Positions 46,283 to 58,523 of a stretch of 64,000 nt of DNA are shown here, one piece after another. Location of the stretch: the NCBI RefSeq assembly GCF_030052815.1, contig NC_079503.1:61422735-61486734 (forward strand), written 5' to 3'. The notes beneath the pieces are model-generated. The model did not search any database, was not told where the DNA came from, and worked only from the letters and a program-made list of their open reading frames with translations. Origin of the DNA: Hevea brasiliensis. Lineage: Eukaryota; Streptophyta; Magnoliopsida; Malpighiales; Euphorbiaceae. A program made the position numbers and the translations under genes. The first letter of the stretch is position 1. Each line of letters opens with the position of its first letter.

Positions 46283-48050
46283 ACTATATTTGCCATTTAG
46301 ATTGATGTTTATATGATTTAATTGTGTGTTTGATCATGAGATCAAGAGTTTATTGCTGGTTGCAAAGTCAAAGTGGCGGCACAAATGATGAACACCATGG
46401 TGTGCATGGTTGATGCATCATAATGGTGTGCAAAGGTAAATGGATAGTGAATGTGCAATTGTTGTATGATTTAAGATCCATTTTATGTCTAATTAAATTG
46501 TTTAATTAGAATTTTTATCACACAATTAAATTATGATTCAAATCAGAATTTTAAAAATTGTTTGAATGTGATTCAAATCTAAATTTTAAAAGTTGTTTGA
46601 ATGTGATTCAAATCTGAATTTTTAAAGTTGTTTGAATCATATTTAAATCTGATTTTTTAAAATTGATTGAATAAAATTCAGATCTGATTTTTTAAAAAAT
46701 ATTTGAATGTGATTCAAATCTGATTTTTAAAAAAATGTTTGAATGTGATTCAAATCTGAATTTTTAAAGTTGTTTGAATGTGATTCAAATCTGAATTTTA
46801 AATTTGTTTGAATGAGATTCAAATCTGAATTTTTAAATTTATTTGAATCATATTCAAATCTGAATTTTTAAGTTGAATATGAGATATTCAATTTAATTTA
46901 AGTATGTATGTTTTATTTAATTGTTAAATAGTGATATGCATGATGGATGATCATGGACTATAAAAGACCAATGTGATTGGATTTATTTCTTTTATGTTTC
47001 TTTGGGATTGTAAATTAATTAATTTATTTTGATTTATTTTGGGCATGTATTATTAAGTTTGTAATAATTTTTGGGTTGTAATTTCATTTATTTAAGTTCT
47101 TGTAAATTCGCCTTGGTATGCCAAGGATTACTATGTAATATTGGATTGCAAGAAGTTCAAGGAGGTCAAGAGCATTGGTGGGACCAGTGGGAGGAATTCA
47201 AGATCAAGTATTGATTATGTACTCCTTTAGCAACTCTTGTAAAATGAATGAATGAAATGCACCTAGGAATGCCCTGATTCAATTCTTGGTGGCTCAGAAT
47301 TGAATCCCTTAGAAAGTCCATGATCATACCATATTTACTGCTTATCCATGAATGCATGAGATGTATGGGAATGTATGCAATTATATGATATATGCATGCT
47401 AAATGGATAATGTGCAAAGTGAGACCTTAATAGTAAATAGAATGACTATAAAATCTTCCAAACAAATGATTAAGTTGGAAATGCTATAATTAAAGTAATT
47501 ATAACATAGGCCCTCCATTGGGGCAATTATTTTAAGAAATTTTAAATAGTTGCATAAGATGCAATTTATTTAAGAGATTTTCTTAAGAATAATTGTTAAG
47601 CATGAGATGTTGTAAATATGTAAATGGTTTAGTGGCCAATATTGGATGTACCTGAGGACATTAAAATTATTTGCATAATTACTGGCTCAATGGGATCAAC
47701 TTAACTAATGCAAGATAAGTCAATAATGGATGTACCAGATTTTGAGCATTAGGGGCTAGGTAAAGGATTGAACCTCACATGAGATGTGATGGGCAAGGAG
47801 TTGCTCACTTATAGTTTATTGTAATTCCAATAATGGATGTACCTGAGGATGATCAATAGAATTATAAGAATTCAATCACCCACTAGAAATCCATCCAACT
47901 AGGATTTTCGTTTTCTACTTTGGAAGTGTAGGATTCGCTAAGTTAGTGGGAGGACCAATTTGATTAAAAGACCATAATCATTTTGGTTAATTACATGATA
48001 CATTTACTAATTAATCTGGTTATTTTCTGCGCTTAATTTTTACGATAAAA
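46283..48050 (+). other. Untranslated leader of copia interior 1
   Basis: About 1.8 kb without a credible gene. It holds the 35-bp repeat array (46533-46893) and a looser repeat of ATGGATGTACCTGAGGA (near 47641 and 47834, with a variant near 47727). The minus-strand open frame at 47166-47417 has no recognisable features. Confidence 0.7.
46533..46893 (+). repeat. ~35-bp tandem array of TTTGAAT/ATTCAAA hairpins (interior 1)
   Basis: About nine units plus partial ends. The core is TTTGAATGTGATTCAAAT followed by CTGAATTTTTAAA. In each core TTTGAAT and ATTCAAA are complementary around a 3-base loop. Core starts lie near 46561, 46595, 46631, 46664, 46701, 46738, 46772, 46807 and 46841. Some units vary in the loop (CAT, ATG) while keeping the arms. 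Confidence 0.85.
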
Positions 48051-48905
48051 ATGAGCACAAAACAACCACCACCATCCAATATCCTTGCAAGCATACTTGA
48101 TCACAATAGGTTGACAGACCTAATCATGCGATTGGCTAAGAAATTTGAAACTTGTCTGAACCTTGAACATATAGGATATGTTCTAGATTCAAATGTTCCT
48201 GGTCCCTTACCTCCAGAGGCCACACAAGAGGAACATGAAACTTTGGACAAGTGGAAGGAGCATGATATGAGAGCTAAGTGTTACATGTTTGCTTCCACAA
48301 GTAATGAGTTACAGAAGCAGCATGAAAACTTGCAGAGTGCAAGTGAGATCCTCCTTCACCTACAAGAGTTGTATGGTGAGCACAGTAGGAATGCTAGGTA
48401 TGAGATATCTAGGCAGCTGTTCCGCATGAGGATGTCTGAGGGACAGAATGTTGGGGATCATGTCTACAAGATGATTCGGCTAATTGAGCAGTTGGAATAT
48501 CTTGACTTCAACATGGATTTCCAACTACAGACGGATTTGATCCTTCAGTCCCTTCCTGGGTCTTTTGGGAAATTTTGTGACAAATTTCCATATGACTCAA
48601 CAGGAATGCACCTTAGCTGGTTTACTCAACATGCTGGTTATTGCCCAAAAGAATATGCCAGGCAATAAAGGAAAAGAGGTAGCTTTGGTTGCATCTTCTT
48701 CTGCTGGAAAGTCCAACAAGAAGAAGGGCAATAAGAAAAAGAAAACTCAGATTCCTGGTCCTTCTAAGAAAATAGCTAAACAGAAAAGGAAGACTAAAGC
48801 TGATGAAGGCAAAGGAAAGTGTTTCCACTGCCAACAGGAAAGTGTTTCCATTGCCAATAAGAAAGTGTTTCCATTACCAGTAAGAAAGTGCTTCCACTGG
48901 CCAGA
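48051..48905 (+). pseudogene. Copia gag, copy 1
   Basis: ATG at 48051 opens MSTKQPPPSNILASILDHNR and a UBN2-type copia gag (LDKWKEHDMRAKCYMFASTS, ISRQLFRMRMSEGQNVGDHV, LDFNMDFQLQTDLILQSLPG). Three 1-base losses relative to copy 2 near 48117-48165 add up to 3 and change about a dozen residues without closing the frame. At about 48565 both copies shift frame: the gag continuation (NFVTNFHMTQQECTLAGLLN, then a Lys-rich tail) is in the next frame, while the first frame stops at 48666-48668. The zinc knuckle is disrupted: KCFHC is followed by a ~24-base tandem expansion (about 48818-48900) instead of G-x2-GH-x4-C. Confidence 0.87.
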
Positions 48906-49679
48906 GTATAGCAATCTAAATGAAAGCAATGCCGTGGTGAAAAACAACTCAAGTTCAAAATATATTTGGCACTTAAGGTTATATCATGTTGCAGAAGATA
49001 GGATTACAAAATTGGAGAAAATGGGGATTCTATCCTCATTGGGCTCTGAGCCTACTCCAACTTGTGAATCTTGCCTTCAGGGCAAAATGACTAGATCACC
49101 CTTTGTTGGACAGGGGCTAAGAGCTGAAAATATTTTGGAGCTAATACATAGTGATGTATGTGGTCCATTTAAAGAAATGGCTAGAGGGGGTTTTCATTAT
49201 TTTATTACCTTTACTGATGATAAATCAAGGTTTGGGTATTTGTATTTGATGAAATACAAACATGAATCTTTTGAAAAGTTCAAAGAATTTAAATCTGAAG
49301 TAGAAAATCAAACAGGAAAGAATATTAAAGCTCTTCGATAAGATCGTGGAGGTGAATATTTGAGTACTGAATTTGATGAATACTTGAGAGAGCATGGCAT
49401 TGTTTCTCAGCTGACTCCTCCAGGAACACCACAACTGAATGGTGTATCTGAAAGGAGAAATCGTACCCTATTGGATATGGTACGTAGTATGATGAGCTAT
49501 ACTGATATGCCAATCTCCTTTTGGGGATTTGCATTAGAATCAGCTTTGTATATTCTGAATAGGATTCCATCAAAATCAGTTTCTTCCACACCTTATGAGA
49601 TATGGCATGGAAGAAAACCAAGTCTTAAGCATGTTAAGATTTGGGGTTGTCCAGCTTATATCAAAAGTCAACACTGATA
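48906..49679 (+). pseudogene. Copia GAG-pre-integrase and integrase core, copy 1; protease absent
   Basis: Directly after the damaged zinc knuckle come KYIWHLRLYHV (H-x4-H) and CESCLQGKMTRSPF (C-x2-C), the zinc-binding entry of integrase. No D-T/S-G protease motif lies between gag and this point, so the protease (normally about 150-200 residues of sequence) is deleted. Catalytic Asp is in HSDVCGPF. The second Asp follows a TAA at 49339-49341 (LR-stop-DRGGEY; copy 2 has TCA). Glu is in GVSERRN. The frame is lost near 49668, where copy 1 lacks two bases present in copy 2. Confidence 0.87.
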
Positions 49680-51053
49680 AATTGGAGACCAGATCAGAAA
49701 AGGGTCGATTTGTTGGATATCCAAAAGATAGTTTTGGATATTATTTTTATTTGCCTACTTCACAAAAGGTTGTGATAAGTAGAGATGCCACATTTCTTGA
49801 ACAACAGTTTGTTCAAGAAGGAGGCAAAGGAAGGCAAATAGAGTTAGAATTGGAGAATTCTGACCAACCAACATATCAGATGGATATAGATCCATCTAGT
49901 CAACCTATACCCGTTGATGAAACATCTACAGCTGTTCCTCGTAGAACAACCAAGGTATCTCACCCACCAGTGAGATATGGTTTTCTTCATAAAGAAGAAC
50001 AAGAGTTGTCTACTCATGAAGAAGTAGATCATGGAGATGATCCACTTACCTATGAAGAAGCTATATCAGATATGGACTCTTCAAAATGGATTGATGCTAT
50101 GAAATCCGAGATTGATTCCATGTATAAGAATCAAGTTTGGGATCTTGTTGACCCACCTGAAGGTATTGTACCTATAGGGAACAAATGGGTTTTCAAGAAG
50201 AAAATTGGTTCTGATGGAAAGGTAGAGACCTATAAGGCAAGGCTAGTAGCGAAAGGGTTTCGCCAAAGGCAAGGAATCGACTATGAGGAGACTTTCTCGC
50301 CTGTTGCCATGCTTAAATCAATTAGGATTTTATTAGCAATAGCTGCGTACTATGATTATGAGATTTGGCAAATGGATGTCAAAAACAGCTTTTCTCAATG
50401 GATACATTGAAGAAAACATTTTCATGGAACAACCTAAGGGTTTTGAATCCCAAGATGGTTCCAAGGTATGCAAGCTAAAGCGATCCATTTATGGGTTGAA
50501 ACAAGCTTCGAGGAGTTGGAACATCCGTTTTGATGAAGCCATTAAATCCTTTGGCTTTATCAAAAATGAGGATGAGCCATGTGTATATAAGAAGGTTAGT
50601 GACAGTGTTATCACTTTCCTTGTCTTATATGTGAATGACATACTATTGATGGGTAATGACACAGGTATGTTGACAACTATAAAGGTATGGTTGTCAAATA
50701 CATTCTCCATGAAAGACTTAGGGGAGGCAACCTATATTCTTGGGATTCGCATCTATAGAGATAAAGCGAAAAGAATAATTGGTTTATCCCAAAGTCTATA
50801 CTTGGAAAAGGTGTTAAAGAGGTTTAACATGCTTGATTCCAAGAGAGGATTGTTACCAGTGAGACATGGTATCCATCTTTCTAAAGAGATGTCTCCAAAG
50901 ACACCTGAAGAAAGAGATAAGATGGCCAGGATTCCATATGCTTCGGCTATTGGAAGTATAATGTATGCAATATTGTGTACTAGGCCGAATATCGCATATG
51001 CTGTTAGTTTGACTAGCAGGTATCAATCCAATCCAGGTTTGGAACATCGATAG
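49680..51053 (+). pseudogene. Copia reverse transcriptase, copy 1
   Basis: In order: an acidic linker (ELELENSDQPTYQMDIDPSS), WIDAMKSEIDSMYKNQVWDL, GNKWVFKKKIGSDGKVETYK and ARLVAKGFRQRQGIDYEETF. At DVK an extra A (about 50379-50386) shifts the frame, so the expected TAFLNGY is read in another frame. The second part (from 50352) has KRSIYGLKQASRSWN and the catalytic box as LYVNDILL: the first Asp of YVDD is Asn. Both lesions are in copy 2 too. The block ends with GLEHR-stop, where the frame is lost again before RNase H. Confidence 0.9.
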
Positions 51054-51618
51054 TCACAAGAATATCCTTAAGTACTTGAGAAGAACTAAGGATTTATTCT
51101 TAATTTATGGAGGTGGAGACTTGCAATTGGATGGTTATACTGATTCTGATTTTCAATCAGATATTGATGATAGAAAGTCTACCTCTAGATATGTGTTCAT
51201 TTGCAATGGAGGTGCAGTCAGTTGGAAGAGTTCCAAACAGAGCACGACTGCAGATTCCACTACAGAAGCTGAGTATATTGCTGCATCAGATGCTGCAAAA
51301 GAAGCTATTTGGATAAAGAAGTTCGTGACAGAACTTACAGTAGTTCCTTCCATTGAGTCAGCAGTTCCACTACACTGTGACAATGATGGAGCAGTCATAC
51401 AGGCTAAGAAACTAAGGTCTCACCCAAAATCCAAACACATAGAAAGGCACTACCACATTATCAGACATATAGTTGGGCAAAGGCGATATAGCCATGCAGA
51501 AAAATAACATCAGCTGAAAAAAAATTCAGCTGATCCATGCACTAAGCCTTTGTCACAAGCTCAGTTAGACTGACATCTTGAGAAGATGGGTCTAAGGTAT
51601 TGTAATGAATGGCTCTAG
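51054..51618 (+). pseudogene. Copia RNase H and C-terminus, copy 1
   Basis: LRRTKDLFLIYGGGDLQLDG, then catalytic Asp in YTDSDFQS, Glu in STTEAEYIAAS and Asp in HCDNDGAV: all three acidic residues are kept. KHIERHYHIIRHIVGQ is followed by a 1-base loss (QRRYSHAEK instead of GDIAMQK), also in copy 2. The last residues (HLEKMGLRYCNEWL, TAG at 51616-51618, with an internal TGA at QLD-stop) are the usual end of this copia lineage. Confidence 0.87.
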
Positions 51619-51622
51619 TGCT

Positions 51623-51632
51623 AGTGGGAGAT
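51623..51632 (+). other. Polypurine tract, copia interior 1
   Basis: AGTGGGAGA plus one T, directly before LTR2. The twin for interior 2 is at 59092-59101. Confidence 0.75.
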
Positions 51633-53738
51633 TGTTAGTAGTATGCCCTAGAGCATATCATTTAGTATGTATCTTGTATATAATTTTATTAATAAAAGGC
51701 ATTTCCACTTTTCCGTTTACATAATATATTTATGTGTAATAGAAAAGGTCCATTGATATTTTGTTAGAAATATTATTCTTAAGTTGTTAAGAATATGAGT
51801 GACAATATTTCTAGCACGAAGTATCATAAATAGGTTCATAATCGAGGATACTTCATAATAAGGACATGACTTATCCAGAAAGATTGTATTCATGTTTGTT
51901 CCCAAGTTATTTATATGAGATATAAATAAGATGGAATGGCGAGTCTCATGCCATATAACAAACATGATAGGCACTTATAAATGATAAGTAGGTCAACTAG
52001 TGACACTTATGACAAGCACATGGAGTTTACTCTTGTCAATGTTTTGTCATAAATCATATCAGTGCATATAATCTTTAGACCTGAGATAGCACAGTTATCT
52101 TGTATATAGGTAGTTTGAGTTTGATACTGCTTTCATACTTGTACTGTGTATGGGTATATGGGCATGTGTTGGCTCCTACTAGTTATATATGGAGGTAGGT
52201 GTTGATCAAGATGGAATCTGTTCCTCTAAGTAAATACAGATAAAATCCTATGTTCATTTAATTGTTCTTGATGTTTCAAGTTCCTGGCCAGGACAGGTAG
52301 ATTTATTTAGAAAAGAGTTTCTGATGAGAAAATCTTTTTAATCAAGAACTGGAATTAAAAGAGAACATGATATTCATAGCAAATGGAGTTTGACATAAAC
52401 CATGACTCCAGCTTGAGTTGGGATTTTGGAACAGAGAGATTCTAGTGCATGGTAACATATGATTATAGGTTCATTTAAGGTAAACCTTATTACTAATTGG
52501 GTGGCCATGGCATGCTATGCTAGGTGTTAACCATGGTCTATGAGGTTCATAAAATGATTTAGAGAAATCATTTATGGTAAGAAAGAGTTCTGATGATATT
52601 AAGAGTTGATATCATGTCTCATTGCCAATTAGTGATGAGCCTAGTAAGTCACACACATACACAAGTTATCACCTAATTAAATATGATTTAATTAATTAAT
52701 TAAAGAGTTTAATTGATTAATTAAATAGGTTTGGTTTGTAATTAGATTGCAAAGTCCCTAGCATGACTTGAAACTAAATCTAGATTATTGGATGTATAAT
52801 ATAAGTTAAATTTATATTTAAAGTGTTTAAATATGAATTTAATTAATGAGAAATTAATTAATAGAGATTAATTAATTAATTTATATTTGATATAAATTAA
52901 TTAGAAGAAGAAAATAATTGTTTTGGGTTAAGAACTCAAAATTAAGACACAGGGGCATTTTGGTCATTTTGCAGTGTGACACGTGGCACCATGAGATGGT
53001 GACACATGGCATAACACATAAGCTTGCCAAATGTTTTTTAATCATGTAAGATGATTAAAATCAAGATTACATAAAGGTTTGACACTTGGCACAATGTGAT
53101 TGGGTCACTTAAACCTAGTGCTAATCAAAGGGTGACATGTGGCAAGGGTTTAATGTGTTAACCTAGCTATTTAAGTGTTGTTATGAGAAAATAAAATACA
53201 ACCAGCAGCCACACTCCTTTGTCACGCCACTTTGAGGGTTTTCATCTCTTCTTCTTCATCTCTTATCAATTCAAAGAGATTAGCCATCAATTTCTTGAAT
53301 TAAGAACACTAGAAATTGTTTCTAGTGTCCTGTTTACATCTTTAATCTCTTAAAAGGCAGAACTTGATTTTCTAATTAATAGAAAAAACTTTAGTAGCTA
53401 TTCAAGGGCTGCCATAGGTGTTCTTGGTGTGGACAAGCTAGAAGGACAACATCTGGTGTCCTGAAGACGAATCTCAAAGGCGCAGACACGCTGCAGTGCA
53501 TCAAGAGGTTAGTGTAATCGTTCTTGATTTAATCTGGGGTTCTAAAATTAATCTGATTAATTTTAAAATCTTAAATGGCAAATACAGATCCAAAAACATA
53601 TTAAAAGAGTTTTAATATGTTGTTTATCATTGAAATCAAATAGACAAAAATAAATCTTGCATGATGCATGTGACCCTAGGTGAAAAATTTTGAATTTCAA
53701 TGGTATAAACTTGTGTTTTTCATGCTTCCGTTCCTTCA
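51633..53738 (+). repeat. Copia LTR2 (middle, shared)
   Basis: 2,106 bp. It serves as 3' LTR of interior 1 and 5' LTR of interior 2: polypurine tract on the left, primer site on the right, no target duplication of its own. It agrees with LTR3 against LTR1 at several sites (for example the TCTGGTGTCCTGAAGACG stretch near 53451, TAAATGGCAAATACA near 53574), but with LTR1 against LTR3 at others close to its right end (for example near 53718 and 53587). U3 box 52953-52969. Confidence 0.93.
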
Positions 53739-53740
53739 AT

Positions 53741-55520
53741 TGGTATCAGAGCCACTATATTTGCCATTTAGATTGATGTTTATATGATTTAATTGTGTGT
53801 TTGATCATGAGATCAAGAGTTTATTGCTGGTTGCAAAGTCAAAGTGGCGGCACAAATGATGAACACCATGGTGTGCATGGTTGATGCATCATAATGGTGT
53901 GCAAAGGTAAATGGATGGTGAATGTGCAATTGTTGTATGATTTAAGATCCATTTTATGTCTAATTAAATTGTTTAATTAGAATTTTTATCACACAATTAA
54001 ATTATGATTCAAATCAGAATTTTAAAAATTGTTTGAATGTGATTCAAATCTGAATTTTAAAAGTTGTTTGAATGTGATTCAAATATGAATTTTTAAAGTT
54101 GTTTGAATCATATTTAAATCTGATTTTTTAAAATTGATTGAATAAAATTCAGATCTGATTTTTTAAAAAATATTTGAATGTGATTCAAATCTGATTTTTA
54201 AAAAAATGTTTGAATGTGATTCAAATCTAAATTTTTAAAGTTGTTTGAATGTGATTCAAATCTGAATTTTAAATTTGTTTGAATGAGATTCAAATCTGAA
54301 TTTTTAAATTTATTTGAATCATATTCAAATCTGAATTTTTAAGTTGAATATGAGATATTCAATTTAATTTAAGTATGTATATTTTATTTAATTGTTAAAT
54401 AGTGATATGCATGATGGATGATCATGGACTATAAAAGACCAATGTGATTGGATTTATTTCTTTTATGTTTCTTTGGGATTGTAAATTAATTAATTTATTT
54501 TAATTTATTTTGGGCATGTATTATTAAGTTTGTAATAATTTTTGGGTTGTAATTTCATTTATTTAAGTTCTTGTAAATTCGCCTTGGTATGCCAAGGATT
54601 ACTATGTAATATTGGATTGCAAGAAGTTCAAGGAGGTCAAGAGCATTGGTGGGACCAGTGGGAGGAATTCAAGATCAAGTGTTGATTATGTACTCCTTCA
54701 GCAACTCTTGTAAAATGAATGAATGAAATGCACCTAGGAATGCCTGATTCAATTCTTGGTGGCTCGAATTGAATCCCTTAGAAAGTCCATGATCATACCA
54801 TATTTACTGCTTATCCATGAATGCATGAGATGTATGGGAATGTATGCAATTATATGATATATGCATGCTAAATGGATAATGTGCAAAGTGAGACCTTAAT
54901 AGTAAATAGAATGACTATAAAATCTTCCAAACAAATGATTAAGTTGGAAATGCTATAATTAAAGTAATTATAACATAGGCCCTCCATTGAGGCAATTATT
55001 TTAAGAAATTTTAAATAGTTGCATAAGATGCAATTTATTTAAGAGATTTTCTTAAGAATAATTGTTAAGCATGAGATGTTGTAAATATGTAAATGGTTTA
55101 GTGGCCAATATTGGATGTACCTGAGGACATTAAAATTATTTGCATAATTACTGGCTCAATGGGATCAACTTAACTAATGCAAGATAAGTCAATAATGGAT
55201 GTACCTGAGATTTTGAGCATTAGGGGCTAGGTAAAGGATTGAACCTCACATGAGATGTGATGGGCAAGGAGTTGCTCACTTATAGTTTATTGTAATTCCA
55301 ATAATGGATGTACCTGAGGATGATCAATAGAATTATAAGAATTCAATCACCCACTAGAAATCCCTCCAACTAGGATTTTCGTTTTCTACTTTGGAAGTGT
55401 AGGATACGCTAAGTTAGTGGGAGGACCAATTTGATTAAAAGACCATAATCATTTTGGTTAATTACATGATACATTTACTAATTAATCTGGTTATTTTCTG
55501 CAGTTAATTTTCTGATAAAA
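53741..55520 (+). other. Primer site and leader of copia interior 2
   Basis: TGGTATCAGAGCC (53741-53753) is followed by ~1.77 kb of leader nearly identical to interior 1. It includes the ~35-bp hairpin array at about 54004-54364. No gene seen. Confidence 0.8.
54004..54364 (+). repeat. ~35-bp hairpin array (interior 2)
   Basis: Same unit number and order as 46533-46893, with a few substitutions (one core ATATGAAT, one TCTAAAT). The array did not change in length after the duplication. Confidence 0.83.
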
Positions 55521-56388
55521 ATGAGCACAAAACAACCACCACCATCCAATATCCTTGCAAGCATACTTGATCACAATAGGTTGACAGGACCTAATCTATC
55601 TGATTGGCTAAGAAATTTGAAACTTGTCCTGAACCTTGAACATATAGGATATGTTCTAGATTCAAATGTTCCTGGTCCCTTACCTCCAGAGGCCACACAA
55701 GAGGAACATGAAACTTTGGACAAGTGGAAGGAGCATGATATGAGAGCTAAGTGTTACATGTTTGCTTCCACGAGTAATGAGTTACAGAAGCAGCATGAAA
55801 ACTTGCAGAGTGCAAGTGAGATCCTCCTTCACCTACAAGAGTTGTATAGTGAGCACAGTAGGAATGCTAGGTATGAGATATCTAGGCAGCTGTTCCGCAT
55901 GAGGATGTCTGAGGGACAGAATGTTGGGGATCATGTCTACAAGATGATTCGGCTAATTGAGCAGTTGGAATATCTTGACTTCAACATGGATTTCCAACTA
56001 CAGACGGATTTGATCCTTCAGTCCCTTCCTGGGTCTTTTGGGAAATTTTGTGACAAATTTCCATATGACTCAACAGGAATGCACCTTAGCTGGTTTACTC
56101 AACATGCTGGTTATTGCCCAAAAGAATATGCCAGGCAATAAAGGAAAAGAGGTAGCTTTGGTTGCATCTTCTTCTGCTGGAAAGTCCAACAAGAAGAAGG
56201 GCAATAAGAAAAAGAAAACTCAGATTCCTGGTCCTTCTAAGAAAATAGCTAAACAGAAAAGGAAGACTAAAGCTGATGAAGGCAAAGGAAAGTGTTTCCA
56301 CTGCCAACAGGAAAGTGTTTCCATTGCCAATAAGAAAGTGTTTCCATTACCCGAAGAAAGTGTTTCCACCGGCGGTATAGCAATCTAA
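55521..56388 (+). pseudogene. Copia gag, copy 2
   Basis: The first frame (55521-56141) keeps the ancestral-looking NRLTGPNLSDWLRNLKLVLN that copy 1 has lost to three small deletions. It shares with copy 1 the frameshift near 56036 and the damaged zinc knuckle (KCFHCQQESVSIANKKVFPL). Just after it, copy 2 differs from copy 1 by small indels (about 56350-56385) and stops at 56386-56388. A full gag cannot be translated from one frame. Confidence 0.87.
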
Positions 56389-56402
56389 ATGAAAGCAATG
56401 CC

Positions 56403-57647
56403 GTGGTGAAAAACAACTCAAGTTCAAAATATATTTGGCACTTAAAGTTATGTCATGTTGCAGAAGATAGGATTACAAAATTGGAGAAAATGGGGATTCT
56501 ATCCTCATTGGGCTCTGAGCCTACTCCAACTTGTGAATCTTGCCTTCAGGGCAAAATGACTAGATCACCCTTTATTGGACAGGGGCTAAGAGCTGAAAAT
56601 ATTTTGGAGCTAATACATAGTGATGTATGTGGTCCATTTAAAAAAATGGCTAGAGGGGGTTTTCATTATTTTATTACCTTTACTGATGATAAATCAAGGT
56701 TTGGGTATTTGTATTTGATGAAATACAAACATGAATCTTTTGAAAAGTTCAAAGAATTTAAATATGAAGTAGAAAATCAAACAGGAATGAATATTAAAGC
56801 TCTTCGATCAGATTGTGGAGGTGAATATTTGAGTACTGAATTTGATGAATACTTGAGAGAGCATGGCATTGTTTCTCAGCTGACTCCTCCAGGAACACCA
56901 CAACTGAATGGTGTATCTGAAAGGAGAAATCATACCCTATTGGATATGGTACGTAGTATGATGAGCTATACTGATATGCCAATCTCCTTTTGGGGATTTG
57001 CATTAGAATCAGCTTTGTATATTCTGAATAGGATTCCATCAAAATCAGTTTCTTCCACACCTTATGAGATATGGCATGGAAGAAAACCAAGTCTTAAGCA
57101 TGTTAAGATTTGGGGTTGTCCAGCTTATATCAAAAAGCTGAACACTGATAAATTGGAGACCAGATCAGAAAAGGGTCGATTTGTTGGATATCCAAAAGAT
57201 AGTTTTGGATATTATTTTTATTTGCCTACTTCACAAAAGGTTGTGATAAGTAGAGATGTCACATTTCTTGAACAACAGTTTGTTCAAGAAGGAGGCAAAG
57301 GAAGGCAAATAGAGTTAGAATTGGAGAATTCTGACCAACCAACATATCAGATGGATATAGATCCATCTAGTCAACCTATACCCGTTGATGAAACATCTAC
57401 AGCTGTTCCTCGTAGAACAACCAGGGTATCTCACCCACCAGTGAGATATGGTTTTCTTCATGAAGAAGAACAAGAGTTGTCTACTCATGAAGAAGTAGAT
57501 CATGGAGATGATCCACTTACCTATGAAGAAGCTATATCAGATATGGACTCTTCAAAATGGATTGATGCTATGAAATCCGAGATTGATTCCATGTATAAGA
57601 ATCAAGTTTGGATCTTGTTGACCCACCTGAAGGTATTGTACCTATAG
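56403..57647 (+). pseudogene. Copia integrase and RT linker, copy 2 (longest open frame, 414 codons)
   Basis: KYIWHLKLCHV (H-x4-H), CESCLQGK (C-x2-C) and D,D,E in HSDVCGPF, RSDCGGEY and GVSERRN: all integrase key residues are present and no stop interrupts the domain. Then come the integrase C-terminus (IWGCPAYIKKLNTDKL, SEKGRFVGYPKDSFGYYFYL) and the start of the RT linker. The frame ends at QVWILLTHLK, because one G of copy 1's TTTGGGATC is missing. The protease is absent, as in copy 1. It is the only intact catalytic domain in the window, but it has no start of its own outside the polyprotein. Confidence 0.88.
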
Positions 57648-58523
57648 GGAACAAATGGGTTTTCAAGAAGAAAATTGGTTCTGATGGAAAGGTAGAGACC
57701 TATAAGGCAAGGCTAGTAGCGAAAGGGTTTCGCCAAAGGCAAGGAATCGACTATGAGGAGACTTTCTACTTTGTTGCCATGCTTAAATCAATTAGGATTT
57801 TATTAGCAATAGCTGCGTACTATGATTATGAGATTTGGCAAATGGATGTCAAAAACAGCTTTTCTCAATGGATACATTGAAGAAAACATTTTCATGGAAC
57901 AACCTAAGGGTTTTGAATCCCAAGATGGTTCCAAGGTATGCAAGCTAAAGTGATCCATTTATGGGTTGAAACAAGCTTCGAGGAGTTGGAACATCCGTTT
58001 TGATGAAGCCATTAAATCCTTTGGCTTTATCAAAAATGAGGATGAGCCATGTGTATATAAGAAGGTTAGTGACAGTGCTATCACTTTCCTTGTCTTATAT
58101 GTGAATGACATACTATTGATGGGTAATGACACAGGTATGTTGACAACTATAAAGGTATGGTTGTCAAATACATTCTCCATGAAAGACTTAGGGGAGGCAA
58201 CCTATATTCTTGGGATTCGCATCTATAGAGATAAAGCGAAAAGAATAATTGGTTTATCCCAAAGTCTATACTTGGAAAAGGTGTTAAAGAGGTTTAACAT
58301 GCTTCATTCCAAGAGAGGATTGTTACCAGTGAGACATGGTATCCATCTTTCTAAAGAGATGTCTCCAAAGACACCTGAAGAAAGAGATAAGATGGCCAGG
58401 ATTCCATATGCTTCGGCTATTGGAAGTATAATGTATGCAATGTTGTGTACTAGGCCGAATATCGCATATGCTGTTAGTTTGACTAGCAGGTATCAATCCA
58501 ATCCAGGTTTGGAACATCGATAG
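57608..58523 (+). pseudogene. Copia reverse transcriptase, copy 2
   Basis: Same domain order as copy 1. It shares the extra A after DVK (about 57849-57856) and YVND in place of YVDD. Its own lesions are TGA at 57951-57953 (CGA in copy 1, in LKRSIYGLK), YFVAML for SPVAML near 57768, and the frame change at 57609. It ends at GLEHR-stop like copy 1, with one extra T in the following sequence. Confidence 0.88.

Noticed and set aside
46533..46893. Regular short repeats resembling a CRISPR array
   Set aside because: Units are contiguous ~35-bp tandem copies without unique spacers, in a plant retrotransposon leader.
48555..48575. Programmed frameshift between gag and pol in the copia element
   Set aside because: Copia elements of this type normally have one frame. 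The shift falls inside gag rather than at a gag-pol border, and other frames are broken too. A shared mutation is simpler.
49325..49621. 98-codon minus-strand frame, repeated at 56794-57090
   Set aside because: It is the antisense of the copia integrase core in both copies.
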